Shown here in pieces: positions 23,389 to 25,496 of a DNA stretch of 25,496 nucleotides (positions are counted from its first letter, which is position 1; each line of letters starts with the position of its first letter). This DNA comes from Ruminococcaceae bacterium UBA6364. Lineage in GTDB: Bacteria; Bacillota; Clostridia; Oscillospirales; Acutalibacteraceae. The position numbers and the translations under genes were made by a program. Under the pieces are notes generated by a model. That model searched no databases and was not told the origin of the DNA. It was given only the letters and a program-made list of their open reading frames with translations. The DNA is taken from positions 4,556-30,051 of the forward strand of contig DJRI01000014.1 in assembly GCA_002440045.1 (NCBI GenBank), given 5' to 3'.

Positions 23389-25496
23389 ATGCTTGTATTA
23401 AAAAATATTGTTAAAGATTATGTTACCGGCGACACAACGGTAAGGGCGCTTAAAGGCATAAACATCAATTTCAGAGAGAACGAGTTTGTTGCAATTCTCG
23501 GCCCGTCGGGCTGCGGCAAAACAACAATGCTCAACATCATAGGCGGTCTTGACAGATACACAAGCGGCGACCTTAAAATCAACGGCAGGTCTACAAAGGA
23601 TTTTGACGACAGCGATTGGGATACCTACCGCAACCATTCGATAGGATTTGTTTTTCAAAGCTATAACCTCATTCCGCACCAAACCGTGCTTTCAAACGTT
23701 GAATTGGCGCTTACTCTTTCGGGCGTTTCAAAAAAAGAGCGCCGCAAAAGAGCGATGGAGGCTTTAAAACAGGTCGGTCTTGAAAATCATATGAACAAGC
23801 GCCCCAATCAGATGTCGGGCGGTCAGATGCAGCGCGTCGCAATAGCGCGTGCGCTCATAAACGACCCAGATATTCTGCTTGCCGACGAGCCCACGGGTGC
23901 GCTTGACAGCGAAACAAGTGTTCAGATAATGGAGCTTTTAAAGGAAATTTCAAAAGATAAGCTCATCATTATGGTTACGCACAACCCCGACCTTGCCTAT
24001 AAATACGCAAACCGCATAATAAAATGCCTTGACGGCGAGGTTATTGACGACTCAAATAAATTTGAGCCGACTAAAGAAGATTTTGAAGCCGAAAAAAAGC
24101 TTTCCGAAAAAGAAAGCGAAAAAGGCAAAGCGTCAATGTCGTTTTTCTCGGCGTTTTCGCTCAGTATAAACAATTTAAGAACAAAAAAGACGCGAACGTT
24201 TCTTACCTCGTTTGCGGGCAGTATAGGCATAATAGGAATTGCGCTTGTGCTTGCCTTGTCAAACGGTATTCAGGCGTATATTGCGCGCGTGCAGGAGGAT
24301 ATGCTTCTTTCTTACCCGATGTCGGTAGAAAAGCAGACCGTCGATTATGAAAGCATTTTAACGTCGTTCACGGGTATGACCCCCGGCGCTGTCGCGCGCG
24401 ACGAAGACGAGCTTGACAGAGTATATGTTAACCAGTCGCTTATGCAGATGGTAAACGCGTTTATTTCCGAATCCTCTTCAAACAACCTTGAAAACTTCAA
24501 AAAATATGTTGAAGATAATCAGGAGGAGTTTGACAAGGTCTGCAACGATATTAAATATAACTACAGCACAACGCTCAATATTTACCGCGCTGATACCGAA
24601 AACGGAATTATAAAGGTGAACCCCAGCACCATGATGGACACTTTCACCGAAAGCAGCGGAATGGCAACGTCTATGGGCAGTATTGATATGAGCTCCATGA
24701 CGCAGATGTACAGCGTTTGGACTGAGCTTATAGGCGACGAAAAGCTTCTTGAAAGCCAATATGACATTCTTTCCGGCAGAATGCCCGAAAAGTACAACGA
24801 AGTTGTGCTTATGGTAGACGGCAACAACGAGGTTAACGAGCTTGTTGTTTACGCCCTCGGTCTTAAAGACCAAAAAGAGTTTACGCAAAACATTATGTCG
24901 GCTCTCGCAAGCGGCGAAACGCTTGAATCTGACGAAGCTTCCGAATATTCCTACGACGATATTCTCAATATGAAATTCAAGCTTGTATTAAGCGCCGATT
25001 ATTATGTCAAAAACGACAAAACAGGTCTTTGGAGCGACAACAGCTCAAACGAATATTTCCTTAAAGACCTTATCGACAGCGGCGAAGAGATAAGCATTGT
25101 CGGAATTTTGCGCCCGAGCAAGGATAACACGCTTTCTATCGGCACGGGCGGCATCGGTTACACGCGCGAGCTTATGGAATACGCCATCAATAAAACGGCT
25201 GAAAAAGAGGTTGTTAAAGAACAGCTTGCCGATACTAAGAAAGACGTTTTGACAGGCCTTGAGTTCTCAAACCTTACCGTTAACGATTTTGACCTTGCCG
25301 ATATAGACCTTTCGGTAATAGACTTCAGTTATCTTGACTACACGCCCTTCCTTTCTATGGCAGAGGGAATGGATATGTCAAATATGAACCTTGCGGATAT
25401 GTCGTCGATGTTCGGCTTTGACGATATGTCAAAACTTCAGAAAAAGCTTATGGAGGGCTATTTAAACGACGAACAGGTGCTTGCCATAAAGCAGGC
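23389..25496 (+). CDS. ABC transporter, fused ATPase and MacB/FtsX-type permease (3' end outside window)
   Basis: The frame is open from ATG 23389 to the window edge (702 codons). Residues 1-~225 are an ABC ATPase of the MacB/LolD class: Walker A GPSGCGKTT (38-46), signature MSGGQMQRVAIARAL (~142), Walker B ILLADEPTGALD (~161-172), and the H-loop MVTHNP. After a charged linker comes a first transmembrane helix (TFLTSFAGSIGIIGIALVLA, ~268-288) and a large extracellular domain (from ~290 to beyond the edge) of the MacB periplasmic-core type. Three further helices are expected beyond the window. Members of this family act mechanically on or export envelope substrates such as peptides or lipoproteins; the substrate here is unknown. 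GAGGTG at the end of the previous gene is the ribosome binding site. The extracellular domain has two methionine-rich stretches. Confidence 0.92.
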   Translation, partial: MLVLKNIVKDYVTGDTTVRALKGININFRENEFVAILGPSGCGKTTMLNIIGGLDRYTSGDLKINGRSTKDFDDSDWDTYRNHSIGFVFQSYNLIPHQTVLSNVELALTLSGVSKKERRKRAMEALKQVGLENHMNKRPNQMSGGQMQRVAIARALINDPDILLADEPTGALDSETSVQIMELLKEISKDKLIIMVTHNPDLAYKYANRIIKCLDGEVIDDSNKFEPTKEDFEAEKKLSEKESEKGKASMSFFSAFSLSINNLRTKKTRTFLTSFAGSIGIIGIALVLALSNGIQAYIARVQEDMLLSYPMSVEKQTVDYESILTSFTGMTPGAVARDEDELDRVYVNQSLMQMVNAFISESSSNNLENFKKYVEDNQEEFDKVCNDIKYNYSTTLNIYRADTENGIIKVNPSTMMDTFTESSGMATSMGSIDMSSMTQMYSVWTELIGDEKLLESQYDILSGRMPEKYNEVVLMVDGNNEVNELVVYALGLKDQKEFTQNIMSALASGETLESDEASEYSYDDILNMKFKLVLSADYYVKNDKTGLWSDNSSNEYFLKDLIDSGEEISIVGILRPSKDNTLSIGTGGIGYTRELMEYAINKTAEKEVVKEQLADTKKDVLTGLEFSNLTVNDFDLADIDLSVIDFSYLDYTPFLSMAEGMDMSNMNLADMSSMFGFDDMSKLQKKLMEGYLNDEQVLAIKQ

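Noticed and set aside
1..25496. CRISPR arrays, tRNA/rRNA genes, insertion sequences, phage genes
   Set aside because: I saw no regularly spaced repeats, no tRNA cloverleaf candidates, no transposase or integrase sequence and no target-site duplications.

Overview
The window reads as a chromosomal housekeeping segment from an anaerobic Clostridia-type Firmicute, probably Oscillospiraceae/Ruminococcaceae-like. The reasons are the gene orders (rsmD-coaD; infC-rpmI-rplT behind an L20-type leader and followed by a TrmH-family methyltransferase; topA-trmFO; rnc-radical SAM-smc-ftsY), the strong GGAGG-type ribosome binding sites, and the codon bias (CTT for Leu, AAA for Lys, ATA in use). Species cannot be fixed from the sequence alone. 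I see no tRNA, rRNA, CRISPR array, insertion sequence or phage gene.

Layout. 1-~720: the tail of an unknown gene, an HPr-type phosphocarrier with its own promoter and terminator, and the first ~50 codons of uvrC. This part has clearly different codon usage from everything to its right. 561-5908: uvrC; then, from a good promoter, rsmD-coaD, a coiled-coil protein, and a membrane protein with a zinc ribbon, a degenerate kinase domain and PASTA repeats. 5928-7287: a promoter, the L20-type leader with an attenuator, infC (apparent AUC start), rpmI and rplT. 7319-9366: a SpoU-family rRNA methyltransferase and dprA. 9396-20194: a long tightly packed run on the + strand, topA, trmFO, rnc, a radical SAM protein, smc, ftsY and an XTP/dITP pyrophosphatase gene, mostly with 4-14 bp overlaps. 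20227-25496: accessory envelope genes, namely a minus-strand lipoprotein, a large exported protein made of two divergent copies of one module and anchored at its C-terminus, and a MacB/FtsX-type ABC transporter that runs off the right edge.

Functional themes are translation and RNA maturation (infC, rpmI, rplT, rsmD, TrmH, trmFO, rnc), DNA repair, uptake and chromosome structure (uvrC, dprA, topA, smc), nucleotide and cofactor housekeeping (coaD, rdgB), membrane protein targeting (ftsY), and an envelope part (pseudokinase, lipoprotein, duplicated exported protein, ABC transporter).

The points most worth a second look are: an FtsY whose acidic region and basic-aromatic membrane motif sit at the C-terminus instead of the N-terminus; a PASTA kinase-like protein that has lost every catalytic residue; the tandemly duplicated exported protein next to an ABC transporter; the codon-usage break inside uvrC; and the AUC start of infC. 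No wholly new multi-gene system can be claimed.
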